NCBI RefSeq assembly: GCF_030812215.1
Contig: NZ_JAUSSG010000001.1
Location: 1,236,859-1,300,858 of the forward strand
DNA length: 64,000 bases
Direction of reading: 5' to 3'
Source: Variovorax boronicumulans
Lineage (GTDB): Bacteria; Pseudomonadota; Gammaproteobacteria; Burkholderiales; Burkholderiaceae_C
Below, one piece after another: positions 27,430-37,360 of the stretch (position 1 is the first letter of the stretch; each line of letters starts with the position of its first letter). A model generated the notes under the pieces. That model searched no databases. It had not been told where the DNA came from and was given only the letters and a program-made list of their open reading frames with translations. A program made the translations under genes and the position numbers.

Positions 27430-28710
27430 TCAGCCCGTGCAGGCCCGCGCACGCGCGCGCAGCAACGCCTGCTCGCGCGTGTTGCGCGTGAGCGAGGCAG
27501 CGCGGTCGAACTCCTTGCGTGCCTCGTCGCGCCGGCCGAGCTTGAAGAGCAGATCGCCGCGCACCGTCGGCAGCAGGTGGTAGCCCTTGAGCGCCGGCTC
27601 GTCCATGAGCGCATCGACCACCTCGAGCCCCGCCGCCGGCCCGAAGGCCATCGACAGCGCGACTGCGCGGTTGAGCTCGACGATGGGCGATGGCGCCAGT
27701 TCGGCCAGCGCGTCGTAGAGCGCGGCGATGCGCGGCCAGTCGGTTTCGTCGGCGGTGCGCGCGCGGCCGTGGCAGGCGGCGATGGCGGCTTGCAAGGCGT
27801 AGGGGCCGAGCGCACCGAGCGCCTCGGCGCGTGCAAGCCCGGCGAGGCCGCGGCGGATGAGCATCTGGTCCCAGCGCGCGCGGTTCTGCTCGAGCAGCAG
27901 CACCGGCTCGCCCGAGGCGCCGACGCGCGCGGCCGTGCGGGAGGCCTGGATTTCCATCAGCGCCACGAGGCCGTGCACCTCCGATGCATCGGGCACCAGT
28001 TCGGCCACGATGCGGCCGAGGCGCATCGCCTCGTCGCAGAGCGCAGGGCGCATCCAGTCGTCGCCGGCGGTGGCGGAATAGCCCTCGTTGAAGATGAGAT
28101 AGAGCACCTCGAGCACCGAGGCCAGGCGGCCTTCGAGCTCGTGCCGGCGCGGCACTTCGAAAGGCACGTGGGCTTCGAGCAGCGTGCGCTTGGCGCGCAC
28201 GATGCGCTGCGCCACCGTGGCCTCGGGCACGAGGAAGGCGCGGGCGATCTCGTCGGTCGTGAGGCCGCCCATCAGGCGCAGCGTGAGCGCCACCCGCGCC
28301 TCGGTCGAGAGCACCGGGTGGCAGGCGGTGAAGACGAGGCGCAGCAGGTCGTCGCCGATGTCGTCGTCGATGGCGGCATCGACCGCCTCGGCGAAATCGG
28401 CCTGCGCCATCTCGTGCTGCGCATCGAGTTCGCGGCCGATCTCGGGCGCCTTGCGCTCGGCCAGCTGGCCGTGCCGCAGGCGGTCGAGGGCACGGTGCTT
28501 GGCCACCTGCGTGAGCCAGGCGGCGGGGTTGTCGGGCACGCCGGCGTCGGGCCATTGCTCGAGGGCGGCGACCAGCGCGTCCTGCGCCAGTTCTTCTGCC
28601 AGGCCCACGTCGCGCACCATGCGTGCGACGGTGGCGATGATCTTGGCCGACTCCATGCGCCAGACGGCGTCGATGGCGCGGTGGATGGCGGTTTCGTCGC
28701 CGGTGCTCAC
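27430..28710 (-). CDS. ECF-family RNA polymerase sigma factor with long C-terminal extension (ECF42-like)
   Basis: 426 aa, GTG start at 28710 preceded by AAGGAG. Sigma region 2 lies in the first 90 residues (LAEELAQDALVAALEQWP, NPAAWLTQVAKHRALDRLR) and region 4 about 135-190 (LTLRLMGGLTTDEIARAFLV, EATVAQRIVRAKRTL). The remaining 230 residues are a helical, TPR-like extension with LYLIFNEGYSATAG, the hallmark of the ECF42/DUF6596 group. That group has no anti-sigma factor and is typically encoded beside DGPF (YciI) proteins; two such genes lie 1.0-1.9 kb away. Divergent, with only 35 bases, from the SUMF1-like lipoprotein gene. Confidence 0.9.
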   Translation of the reverse strand: MSTGDETAIHRAIDAVWRMESAKIIATVARMVRDVGLAEELAQDALVAALEQWPDAGVPDNPAAWLTQVAKHRALDRLRHGQLAERKAPEIGRELDAQHEMAQADFAEAVDAAIDDDIGDDLLRLVFTACHPVLSTEARVALTLRLMGGLTTDEIARAFLVPEATVAQRIVRAKRTLLEAHVPFEVPRRHELEGRLASVLEVLYLIFNEGYSATAGDDWMRPALCDEAMRLGRIVAELVPDASEVHGLVALMEIQASRTAARVGASGEPVLLLEQNRARWDQMLIRRGLAGLARAEALGALGPYALQAAIAACHGRARTADETDWPRIAALYDALAELAPSPIVELNRAVALSMAFGPAAGLEVVDALMDEPALKGYHLLPTVRGDLLFKLGRRDEARKEFDRAASLTRNTREQALLRARARACTG

Positions 28711-28745
28711 TCGACCGCTCCTTTCGCGCTCGCTAGCATGCGGCC

Positions 28746-29726
28746 ATGAAACGATGCATCCTGATCCTGTGCCTCGTCGCGGGCTGCGGCCAGGCCGCCG
28801 CCGAGGTCGAGCTCGAACGCAACAGCCTCGGCATGGCCTTCGTCAAATTGCCGGCCGGCGAATTCATGATGGGCAGCGACGAGGCGCCCGAAGCGCTGGC
28901 CGCCGCCTACCCCGAGCTGCCGAAGGCGCGTTTCACCGAGCTGCGCGACGAAGGTCCCGCGCATCGCGTGCGCATCACGCGGTCGTTCTGGATGGGCCAG
29001 CACGAGGTGACGGTCGGCCAGTTCCGCCGCTTCATCGAAGCCTCGGGCTATGTGCCGGAGTCGATCGCCGATGGCACCGGCGGCTACGGCTGGCGCGCCG
29101 ACTACGACCCGGCCAAGACCCGGCGCGGCGACGCCTTCGAGGGACGCGACCCGCGCTATTCCTGGCGCAATCCGGGCTTTGCGCAGGGCGACGACCACCC
29201 GGTCGTCAACGTGACCTGGAACGACGCACAGGCGCTGGCCGCGTGGCTGAGCAAGTCCGAGGGCAAGCGCTACCGGCTGCCGACCGAGGCCGAGTGGGAA
29301 TACGCCTGCCGCGCAGGCACCCGCACCCGCTACAGCGCGGGCGACGATCCGCAATCGCTGGGCCGCGCGGCCAATGTGTTCGATGCGCGTACCGCCCAAT
29401 ACTGGCCGCGCTGGGCGCCGATGGCGCTCGAGGGCGACGACGGCTACGCATTCACCGCCCCGGTCGGCAGCTTCGCGCCGAACGCCTGGGGCCTCTACGA
29501 CATGCACGGCAATGCCTGGGAGTGGGTGGCCGATTGGCATGGCGACGAATACTACGCGGGCTCCCCGGCCGACGACCCGCAGGGCCCGGCCGAGGGCACG
29601 GTGCGGGTGCGCCGCGGCGGCTCCTGGCATACCTGGCCTTTCTACGCCCGGTCTTCCTATCGCAACTGGAACGCGCCGGACACGCGCTACACGCTCGTGG
29701 GCATCCGGCTGGTCCGGGAAGACTAG
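28746..29726 (+). CDS. SUMF1/formylglycine-generating-enzyme-like lipoprotein
   Basis: 326 aa. A short hydrophobic N-terminus ends in the lipobox-like LVAGC, so the mature protein probably starts at Cys14 and is membrane-anchored. The FGE-sulfatase fold runs through most of the rest: VKLPAGEFMMGSDEAP, HPVVNVTWNDAQALAAWLS, YRLPTEAEWEYACRAGT, GNAWEWVADWHGDEYY, and VRRGGSWHTWPFYARSSYRN. The paired active-site cysteines that aerobic FGE enzymes carry in this last segment are absent, so sulfatase activation is unlikely; a PvdO-like or binding role is more plausible. It separates the sigma factor from its probable DGPF partners. Confidence 0.85.
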   Translation: MKRCILILCLVAGCGQAAAEVELERNSLGMAFVKLPAGEFMMGSDEAPEALAAAYPELPKARFTELRDEGPAHRVRITRSFWMGQHEVTVGQFRRFIEASGYVPESIADGTGGYGWRADYDPAKTRRGDAFEGRDPRYSWRNPGFAQGDDHPVVNVTWNDAQALAAWLSKSEGKRYRLPTEAEWEYACRAGTRTRYSAGDDPQSLGRAANVFDARTAQYWPRWAPMALEGDDGYAFTAPVGSFAPNAWGLYDMHGNAWEWVADWHGDEYYAGSPADDPQGPAEGTVRVRRGGSWHTWPFYARSSYRNWNAPDTRYTLVGIRLVRED

Positions 29727-29750
29727 GCAAGAGCAGGAAGGCGGGAAGCC

Positions 29751-30167
29751 CTACTTCTTCACCGTCTGCATCGACGGGAAGCTCTCGGCCACGGCCTGCA
29801 GGTCGGGCGAGAAATCCTCCAGTTCCTGGATCTGCCGCACCTCGATGACCTCGTTCTCGCCGCCCGGGCAGCGCGTGGCCCATTCGATGGCCTCGGCGCG
29901 CGAGGCGACCTCGATGATCCAGTAGCCGCCGAGCACTTCCTTGACCTCGGCGAAGGGGCCGTCGACCACCTTGGGCTTGCGCCCCGGAAAGCTCACGCGC
30001 GCGCCCATCGAGGGCGGATGCAGGCCGTCGCAGCTGATCAGCACGCCGGCTTTCTGCAGGGATTCGTTGTAGGCCATCATCGCGGCCATCGCCTCGCGGT
30101 CCTCGGGCATCGTGCCGGGGGCGGCCGTCTCGTAGCCGTGGGGAATCATCAGCATCATGAATCGCAT
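29751..30167 (-). CDS. YciI/DGPF-domain protein (second copy)
   Basis: 138 aa, dimeric ferredoxin-like fold. The name-giving motif is present as KVVDGPFAEVKEVLGGYWII near residue 70. Start MRFMMLMIP has AAGGAGA upstream. Belongs with the ECF42-type sigma factor, whose regulon in other bacteria is mainly such proteins; biochemical role unknown. Downstream of, and 27 bases from, its paralogue at 30195. Converges on the SUMF1-like gene, 24 bases between stops. Confidence 0.88.
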   Translation of the reverse strand: MRFMMLMIPHGYETAAPGTMPEDREAMAAMMAYNESLQKAGVLISCDGLHPPSMGARVSFPGRKPKVVDGPFAEVKEVLGGYWIIEVASRAEAIEWATRCPGGENEVIEVRQIQELEDFSPDLQAVAESFPSMQTVKK

Positions 30168-30194
30168 GGTGTGTCTCCTTGGGATTCGATGAGC

Positions 30195-30623
30195 TCAGCC
30201 CGCAGCGCCGGTGCGCCTGGCGGATTCCGCCCGCAGGCGGTCTTCTTGTGCCAGCAGCTCGGGCGTCATCGAGTCGCCGAAGTCGGTGGCTTCGAACACC
30301 TGGCGGATCTCGATCTCGCCTTCCTGGAAGGGGCTGCGCTTGATCCACTCGATGGCCTCCTCCTTCGACTTGACTTGCAGCAGCCAGAAGCCGGCGAGCA
30401 GTTCCTTGGTTTCGGCGAAGGGGCCGTCGATGACGGTCCGCTTCAGCCCCTCGCAGCGCACGCGCGCGCCCTTGGAACTCGGGTGCAGGCCCTCGCCCGC
30501 CAGCAGCACGCCGGCCTTGACCAGCTCCTCGTTGAACTTGCCCATCTCCGTGAGGATTTCGGTGCTGGGCATCACGCCCGCTTCGGAATCCTTGTTCGCC
30601 TTGACCAGAATCATGAATCGCAT
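30195..30623 (-). CDS. YciI/DGPF-domain protein (first copy)
   Basis: 142 aa from ATG 30623, chosen because AGGAGA precedes it and the protein then opens MRFMILVKANK like its paralogue; an open extension of 30 residues upstream is not supported. DGPF motif: TVIDGPFAETKELLAGFWLL. C-terminal tail rich in Ala/Arg. With the gene at 29751 it forms a two-gene unit preceded by a candidate ECF42 promoter at 30686-30712. Confidence 0.88.
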   Translation of the reverse strand: MRFMILVKANKDSEAGVMPSTEILTEMGKFNEELVKAGVLLAGEGLHPSSKGARVRCEGLKRTVIDGPFAETKELLAGFWLLQVKSKEEAIEWIKRSPFQEGEIEIRQVFEATDFGDSMTPELLAQEDRLRAESARRTGAAG

Positions 30624-30685
30624 GTCGTTTCTCCTGAAGGTTGATGAAGTCGGGAGCCGCTGAACTTGCGTGCTCCTGTACTCAC

Positions 30686-30712
30686 GTCGGACGAGCGGAA
30701 GCCGGATCGACA
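30686..30712 (-). promoter_or_regulatory. Candidate ECF42-type promoter for the DGPF gene pair
   Basis: Minus-strand TGTCGA (30707-30712), 17 bases, CGAC (30686-30689), about 63 bases upstream of the first DGPF start codon. TGTCGA with a CGA/TC -10 is the promoter signature I recall being reported for group ECF42. TGTCGA alone is common in GC-rich DNA, so position and context carry the argument. Confidence 0.4.
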
Positions 30713-30752
30713 CGGTGGCGCCGGTCCATTTGTAATTTTGAGTTTCAGAAAA

Positions 30753-31202
30753 TCAGGGCAGATAGCCGCAAAAGCGCAGGACGTGGCCATCGGGTTCGCG
30801 GATCGCGAATTCGCGCAGGCCCCAGGGCTGGGAGACGGGCGGCTCGATCACGGTCACGCCGCGCTTCACATAGGCGTCGTGCAGGCCGTCGATGTCCTTG
30901 CCCACATGGATGACGATTTCGCCGCGCCAGGGCGGGGTGCCCCGGGTGTTGCATTGCCAAAGGCGCAGGTAGACGGGGTCGCCGTGGCTGCCATCGCCCT
31001 TCTTCACCCGCGCATAGCTGGGCGGCTCGCCGGCGACGAAGTCGAGCTCGAAGCCCAGCACGTCGCGAAACCAGCGCGCGGCGCGGGACACATCCGATAC
31101 GGGCAAGACCGGCTGCACGCCATGGAATTCGTGCAGGGTGCCCAGGTCGGGCGCCGCGCCGCCCACGCCGCCCACGCCGCTCAGGCCGGCCTTGGCGGTC
31201 AT
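30753..31202 (-). CDS. VOC (glyoxalase/bleomycin-resistance-like) family protein
   Basis: 149 aa, two beta-alpha-beta-beta-beta modules of the vicinal oxygen chelate fold. Visible: VLPVSDVSRAARWFRDVLGF, then EIVIHVGKDIDGLHDAYVKRG and FAIREPDGHVLRFCGYL at the end, where the His and Glu positions typical of metal ligands lie. First 20 residues are Gly/Ala-rich linker. Its start overlaps the stop of the SirB1-like gene by 4 bases, so it is coupled to that gene rather than to the DGPF pair. Substrate unknown. Confidence 0.83.
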   Translation of the reverse strand: MTAKAGLSGVGGVGGAAPDLGTLHEFHGVQPVLPVSDVSRAARWFRDVLGFELDFVAGEPPSYARVKKGDGSHGDPVYLRLWQCNTRGTPPWRGEIVIHVGKDIDGLHDAYVKRGVTVIEPPVSQPWGLREFAIREPDGHVLRFCGYLP

Positions 31203-32053
31203 CCGTTGGCCGTTCGACGCAAGGCGGCCACGCGCTCGGCGATGGCGTCGATGTCCAGGGCGTCCTCGGCATGGGTCAGGTAGACCTCGAGGTCACGTAC
31301 CGCCAGCGCGGTGTTGCCCTGCTCCGCATGCGCGATGCCCCGGTCGCGGTACTCGCCCCAGGCGCTGGGCAGGAGCGCGATGAGGCGATCCTGCACGGCG
31401 ATGGCGCGTTGCCAGTCTTCCTGCGCGCGGTGCACTTCCTTCAGGTTGCGCAGCATGCGGCCGATGATCTCGCGCGAACTGGCCGGCTGCAGGTAGAGGC
31501 CGAGCGGCACGTCGAAGTCGCCGACCAGACCGTTGCTGCGCTTGTAGGGCTCCAGCCGCTCGCCCAGTTCCTCGCGCGAGAGCGACTTGCCGGTGAAAGG
31601 ATCGATCACCACCTGCCCCTTGGGGAGCGTGACCTTGAGCATGAAATGGCCCGGAAAACCGATGCCGCGCGCCTGCAGGCCCAGGCCCTGCGCCAGCTCC
31701 ATCCACAGCACCGCCAGCGAGATCGGAATGCCGCGGCGGGTGCGCAGCACGGCGTTCAGGTAGCTGTTGTCGGGGTCGTAGTAGTCGTTGACGTTGCCGC
31801 CGAAGTTCAGGTCGTTGAAGAAGAACTGGTTGAGCGCGCGAAGCCGGGCGAGCGGTGCTGCATCGGCCGGCAGGCGTCGCTTCAGGCGGGCGAGGAGCTG
31901 GTCGACATCGCCGAGGACCTGCTGGACGTCGAGTTCGGGGTATTCGTCCTGCGCCAGGCTGGCGGCGGCCTCGAGCAGAGGGAAATGGTCATCGCTGCCA
32001 ACGAGCGATTCGAAATATTCCAGAGCGGTTGGGACCTGAAATGTGAACGTCAT
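31199..32053 (-). CDS. SirB1-like protein (transglutaminase-like domain plus TPR)
   Basis: 284 aa. Residues about 45-180 match the transglutaminase-like domain of SirB1 proteins (NQFFFNDLNFGGNVNDYYDP, TRRGIPISLAVLWMELAQGLG, GIGFPGHFMLKV); the catalytic Cys expected of active transglutaminases is replaced by Ser in the PISLAVL helix, which is normal for this family. Residues about 190-275 form tetratricopeptide helices. Function undefined despite wide conservation. Cotranscribed with the VOC gene and located downstream of murJ. Confidence 0.85.
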   Translation of the reverse strand: MTFTFQVPTALEYFESLVGSDDHFPLLEAAASLAQDEYPELDVQQVLGDVDQLLARLKRRLPADAAPLARLRALNQFFFNDLNFGGNVNDYYDPDNSYLNAVLRTRRGIPISLAVLWMELAQGLGLQARGIGFPGHFMLKVTLPKGQVVIDPFTGKSLSREELGERLEPYKRSNGLVGDFDVPLGLYLQPASSREIIGRMLRNLKEVHRAQEDWQRAIAVQDRLIALLPSAWGEYRDRGIAHAEQGNTALAVRDLEVYLTHAEDALDIDAIAERVAALRRTANG

Positions 32054-32125
32054 GTGTCTTTGTAGAGGAGCATCCGGGGAGCGTCAAGGCGGGACACACG
32101 CGTATTGCAAAGGTATCGCGAGGGC

Positions 32126-33679
<1,554 letters not shown>

Positions 33680-33721
33680 GGAGGCGAGTGTAGGGCCCCG
33701 AAAGCGCCCGAAATGAGCCGA

Positions 33722-33751
33722 TTCGGAGGAAAAGCCGACCCGGCCTATAAT
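33722..33751 (+). promoter_or_regulatory. Sigma-70 type promoter of rpsT
   Basis: TTCGGA (33722-33727), 18-base spacer, perfect TATAAT (33746-33751), 46 bases before the rpsT start. Shares its -35 hexamer and -10 with the rpsP promoter at 17006-17034. Confidence 0.75.
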
Positions 33752-33796
33752 GGAGGGCTTTGCTGCATCATCCTCAGACACCTAAGGAACTAAATC

Positions 33797-34111
33797 ATGG
33801 CATCCGCCAAGCCCAAGAAAAAGAACCCGCGCCTCGCCTCCGGCCGTAAGCGCGTCCGCCAGGACACCAAGCTCAACGCTGCGAACACCTCGCTGCGCTC
33901 CAAATACCGTACCGCTGTCAAGAACGTCGAAAAGGCTGTTCTGGCTGGCGACAAGACCAAGGCAAGCGAACTGTTCGCGAAGGCCCAGAGCATCGTCGAC
34001 ACCGTCGCCGACAAGGGCATCTTCCACAAGAACAAGGCCGCCCGCGACAAGAGCCGCCTGTCGGCCAAGGTCAAGGCACTCGCCCTCGCGCCTGAAAAGG
34101 CCGCCGCCTGA
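33797..34111 (+). CDS. rpsT: 30S ribosomal protein S20
   Basis: 104 aa, Lys/Ala-rich helical bundle protein binding 16S rRNA. Starts [20 protein letters not shown], and the basic N-terminus and [20 protein letters not shown] segment are canonical. Single-gene unit with its own promoter and terminator; a longer C-terminus than E. coli (87 aa) is common in betaproteobacteria. Confidence 0.98.
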
Positions 34112-34182
34112 CACCTGTCAGGCAAGCCCGGACCGGAATCCTCCAGTCCGCCGTTTGATCGGGGTGCGCTGCAGCAAAGTGT

Positions 34183-34207
34183 AAAAACCGCCTTCGGGCG
34201 GTTTTTT
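34183..34207 (+). terminator. Rho-independent terminator of rpsT
   Basis: Stem of CCGCC/GGCGG extended by five A-T pairs, TTCG loop (34193-34196), followed by TTTTTT at 34202-34207. The A-rich left arm gives a T-run on both strands, so it may also stop minus-strand transcripts from the DUF3579 gene. Confidence 0.92.
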
Positions 34208-34235
34208 CATGGGCGCTCGGTTTCGGTTGTGCCGG

Positions 34236-34640
34236 TCAGTCGGCTTTGGGCTGCTCAACGGGAATCACCGGCGCGGCGGGCTCCGACCGCACCACGGCCG
34301 CCACGGGCGTCTGGGCAGCTTTCGGCACAGCCGGCGTTGGCGCCGCCGGGCACACCTCGGACACCTGCAGGTCGTTGTCTTTTGCGAAGTTCACGCAGAA
34401 GTCCCAGGCCATGGGCTCGGCGTCACGCAGGTCGCGGTTCACGATCACGCATTTGACCCCGTTGATGGTGGTCGGCACACACCACGGCGAATAGCTCAGG
34501 TAGCTGCCCGGAAAGGCGCCGCCGGGCCGGAAGGAGCTCATGACGCCCGCCAGCCGCTCGGCCCAATCGCTGGGACGGAAGGTCCGGCCATCACGGGTGA
34601 TGCCCTGGATGAAGATTTCTTTGGCGGTGGGGGAAATCAT
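34236..34640 (-). CDS. DUF3579 family protein
   Basis: 134 aa from ATG 34640 (MISPTAKEIFIQGITRDGR, the family's standard N-terminus); an in-frame extension of 42 codons upstream is not supported. The core ends near residue 95 (PMAWDFCVNFAKDNDLQVSE), after which a 35-residue Pro/Ala-rich tail follows. DUF3579 genes typically sit beside argD-argF in betaproteobacteria, as here (divergent). Function unknown. Confidence 0.82.
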   Translation of the reverse strand: MISPTAKEIFIQGITRDGRTFRPSDWAERLAGVMSSFRPGGAFPGSYLSYSPWCVPTTINGVKCVIVNRDLRDAEPMAWDFCVNFAKDNDLQVSEVCPAAPTPAVPKAAQTPVAAVVRSEPAAPVIPVEQPKAD

Positions 34641-34800
34641 CGTTGATTGAGGCGACCGAAACAGGTGCTGCGGTGCAGCAACGGATTCTATCCGGGGCAC
34701 TTTTTGCATCCTGAAGAGCGGGCATTGCTGTAATGCGGAATCCTCAATGAAGCCGTCAAAACGCACGCCTAGAATCCGCGTTCCCTATCTGGAGAACCCA

Positions 34801-36009
34801 ATGAGCGCTACCGCCCAACCCACCTCGCCCCACGTCATGAACACCTACGGTCGCCTGCCGATCGCACTGTCGCATGGCCAGGGCTGCCGAGTCTGGGACA
34901 CCACGGGCAAGGCCTACATCGACGGCCTGGGCGGCATCGCCGTCAACACGCTGGGCCATAACCACCCCGAGCTGGTGCCCGCGCTGCAGGACCAGCTGAC
35001 CAAGCTGATCCACAGCTCCAACTATTACCACGTAACCGGCCAGGAGCAGCTGGCTACCAAGCTGACCGAACTGTCGGGCCTGACCAACGTCTTCTTCTGC
35101 TGCACCGGCCTCGAAGCCAACGAGGCGGCCCTGAAGCTGGCGCGCAAGTACGGCCATGACAAGGGCATCGAGCGCCCCGAGATCGTCGTCTACGAAGCCG
35201 CCTTCCACGGCCGCAGCATCGCCACGCTGTCGGCCACCGGCAACCCCAAGGTGCAGGCCGGTTTCGGCCCGCTGGTCGAGGGCTTCATCCGCGTGCCGCT
35301 GAACGACATCGAGGCCCTGAAGAAGGCCACCGAAGGCAACCCCAACGTGGTGGCCGTGTTCTTCGAAACCATCCAGGGCGAAGGCGGCATCAACCCGATG
35401 CGCTGGGAGTACCTGAAGCAAGTGCGCGCCCTCTGCGACGAACGCGACTGGCTCATGATGATCGACGAAGTGCAATGCGGCATGGGCCGCACCGGCAAGT
35501 GGTTCGCCCACCAGTGGGCGGGCATCAAGCCCGACGTGATGCCGCTGGCCAAGGGCCTGGGCTCGGGCGTGCCGATCGGCGCCGTCGTGGCCGGCCCCAA
35601 GGCCGCCAACATCTTCGGCCCGGGCAACCATGGCACCACCTTCGGCGGCAACCCGCTCGCGATGCGTGCCGGCGTCGAAACCATCCGCATCATGGAAGAG
35701 CACAAGCTGCTCGAGAACGCCGCCACCGTGGGCGCCCACCTGAAGGCCGCGCTGGAGCGCGAAATCGGCGGCCTGCCCGGCGTGAAGGAAATCCGCGGCC
35801 AGGGCCTGATGCTGGGCATCGAGCTCGACCGCCCCTGCGGCGTGATCCTGAACCGTGCCTGCGACGCCGGCCTGCTGCTGAGCGTGACCGCAGACAAGGT
35901 GATCCGCCTGGTGCCCCCGCTCATCCTGAGCATTGCCGAGGCCGACGAGATCGTCGCGATCCTCGCGCCGATCGTCAAAAACTTCCTGTCGGAGCCTGCC
36001 GCGCAATGA
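34801..36009 (+). CDS. argD: Acetylornithine aminotransferase
   Basis: 402 aa from ATG 34801 with TGGAGA upstream; the track's earlier start at 34747 lacks support. PLP class III aminotransferase that converts N-acetylglutamate semialdehyde to N-acetylornithine. Visible: FFCCTGLEANEAALKLARKY, YEAAFHGRSIATLSATGN, FFETIQGEGGI, MIDEVQCGMGRTG and the PLP-lysine segment PLAKGLGSGVPIGA. Its stop overlaps the ATG of argF, so the two arginine genes are translationally coupled. Confidence 0.93.
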   Translation: MSATAQPTSPHVMNTYGRLPIALSHGQGCRVWDTTGKAYIDGLGGIAVNTLGHNHPELVPALQDQLTKLIHSSNYYHVTGQEQLATKLTELSGLTNVFFCCTGLEANEAALKLARKYGHDKGIERPEIVVYEAAFHGRSIATLSATGNPKVQAGFGPLVEGFIRVPLNDIEALKKATEGNPNVVAVFFETIQGEGGINPMRWEYLKQVRALCDERDWLMMIDEVQCGMGRTGKWFAHQWAGIKPDVMPLAKGLGSGVPIGAVVAGPKAANIFGPGNHGTTFGGNPLAMRAGVETIRIMEEHKLLENAATVGAHLKAALEREIGGLPGVKEIRGQGLMLGIELDRPCGVILNRACDAGLLLSVTADKVIRLVPPLILSIAEADEIVAILAPIVKNFLSEPAAQ

Positions 36010-36941
36010 CGACCGCCACGACACAGCCTGCCATCCGCCATTACCTGCAGTTCGCCGACCTCACGGCCGACGAGTACGTCTACCTCTTCGATCGCATGGC
36101 GATCATCAAGAAGAAGTTCAAGACGTATGAAAAGCACCAGCCGCTGGTCGACCGCACGCTGGCCATGATCTTCGAGAAGGCCAGCACGCGCACCCGCGTG
36201 AGCTTCGAGGCCGGCATGTACCAACTGGGCGGCAGCGTGGTGCACCTGACCACCGGCGACAGCCAGCTGGGCCGCGCCGAGCCCATCGAGGACAGCGCCA
36301 AGGTCATCAGCCGCATGGTCGACCTGGTGATGATCCGCACCTACGAGCAAACGAAGATCGATGCCTTCGCCGCGCATTCGCGCGTGCCGGTCATCAACGG
36401 CCTCACGAACGAGTTCCACCCCTGCCAGATCCTGGCGGACATCTTCACCTACATCGAGCATCGCGGCTCGATCCAGGGCAAGACCGTGGCCTGGGTGGGC
36501 GACGGCAACAACATGGCCAACACCTGGTTGCAGGCGGCCGAGATCCTGGGCTTCACGGTGCACGTGAGCACGCCCAGCGGCTACGAGGTCGACCAGTCGA
36601 TCGCCGGCATCCGCTCGGGCGACAGCTACAAGGTCTTCAAGGACCCGATGGAAGCCTGCCGCGGCGCCGACCTCGTCACCACCGACGTGTGGACCAGCAT
36701 GGGCTACGAAGCCGAGAACGAGGCGCGCCGCAAGGCCTTCGCCGACTGGTGCGTCGACGAGGACATGATGCGCATCGCCCAGCCCGGCGCCCTCTTCATG
36801 CACTGCCTGCCCGCGCATCGCGGCGAGGAAGTGCAGGCCGAGGTGATCGACGGGCCGCAGTCGGTGGTGTGGGACGAGGCCGAGAACCGCCTCCACGCAC
36901 AAAAAGCGCTCATGGAGTTCCTGCTGCTCGGCAGGCTCTGA
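36006..36941 (+). CDS. argF: Ornithine carbamoyltransferase
   Basis: 311 aa from ATG 36006; the longer open frame from 35475 is shadow of argD. Forms citrulline from ornithine and carbamoyl phosphate. Carbamoyl-phosphate loop EKASTRTRVSFEAG, FHPCQILADI, ornithine-side WVGDGNNMANTW and DVWTSMG, and the hallmark HCLPAHRGEEV are all present. Followed 26 bases later by a YkgJ-like gene. Confidence 0.96.
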   Translation: MTTATTQPAIRHYLQFADLTADEYVYLFDRMAIIKKKFKTYEKHQPLVDRTLAMIFEKASTRTRVSFEAGMYQLGGSVVHLTTGDSQLGRAEPIEDSAKVISRMVDLVMIRTYEQTKIDAFAAHSRVPVINGLTNEFHPCQILADIFTYIEHRGSIQGKTVAWVGDGNNMANTWLQAAEILGFTVHVSTPSGYEVDQSIAGIRSGDSYKVFKDPMEACRGADLVTTDVWTSMGYEAENEARRKAFADWCVDEDMMRIAQPGALFMHCLPAHRGEEVQAEVIDGPQSVVWDEAENRLHAQKALMEFLLLGRL

Positions 36942-36967
36942 GCATCTGAAGAAGAAGGCGCAGCCGC

Positions 36968-37285
36968 GTGTCCCATTGCCAGCAATGCGGCGCCTGCTGC
37001 GCCAGCTACCGCGTCGACTTCAGCGTGCATGAACTCGACGACAACGGCGGCCGCGTGCCGTCGGGCCTCGCGGTCGAGGTGAACGACACCCTCTGCCGCA
37101 TGCGCGGCACCGACCACACGCCAATGCGCTGCGCGGCGCTCACCGGCAAGATCGGCCAGGCGGTCGCCTGCGGCATCTACGAATGGCGCCCCAACCCCTG
37201 CCACGAGCTGCAGTCCGGCAGCGACGCCTGCGAACGGGCGCGCGCCCGGCACGGCCTCCCTGCCCTCTCGTCTCTACATTTCTGA
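36968..37285 (+). CDS. YkgJ-type cysteine-cluster protein
   Basis: 105 aa, GTG start. Eight cysteines including CQQCGACC at the N-terminus and a C-x-IYEWRPNPC-x(9)-C block, the pattern of the YkgJ/UPF0153 zinc- or iron-chelating family. Cofactor and function unknown. Probably cotranscribed with argD-argF. Confidence 0.82.
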   Translation: MSHCQQCGACCASYRVDFSVHELDDNGGRVPSGLAVEVNDTLCRMRGTDHTPMRCAALTGKIGQAVACGIYEWRPNPCHELQSGSDACERARARHGLPALSSLHF

Positions 37286-37360
37286 GCGACAGCATCTGGT
37301 CACGCCGTGTGTTGGAAATAACCGACACCACGACCCCTCGCCCGGCGCTAACTTCGCGCC

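Noticed and set aside
34722..34736. GCATT-N5-AATGC upstream of argD as an arginine-repressor site
   Set aside because: Does not match the ARG-box consensus and arms of five bases are expected by chance.
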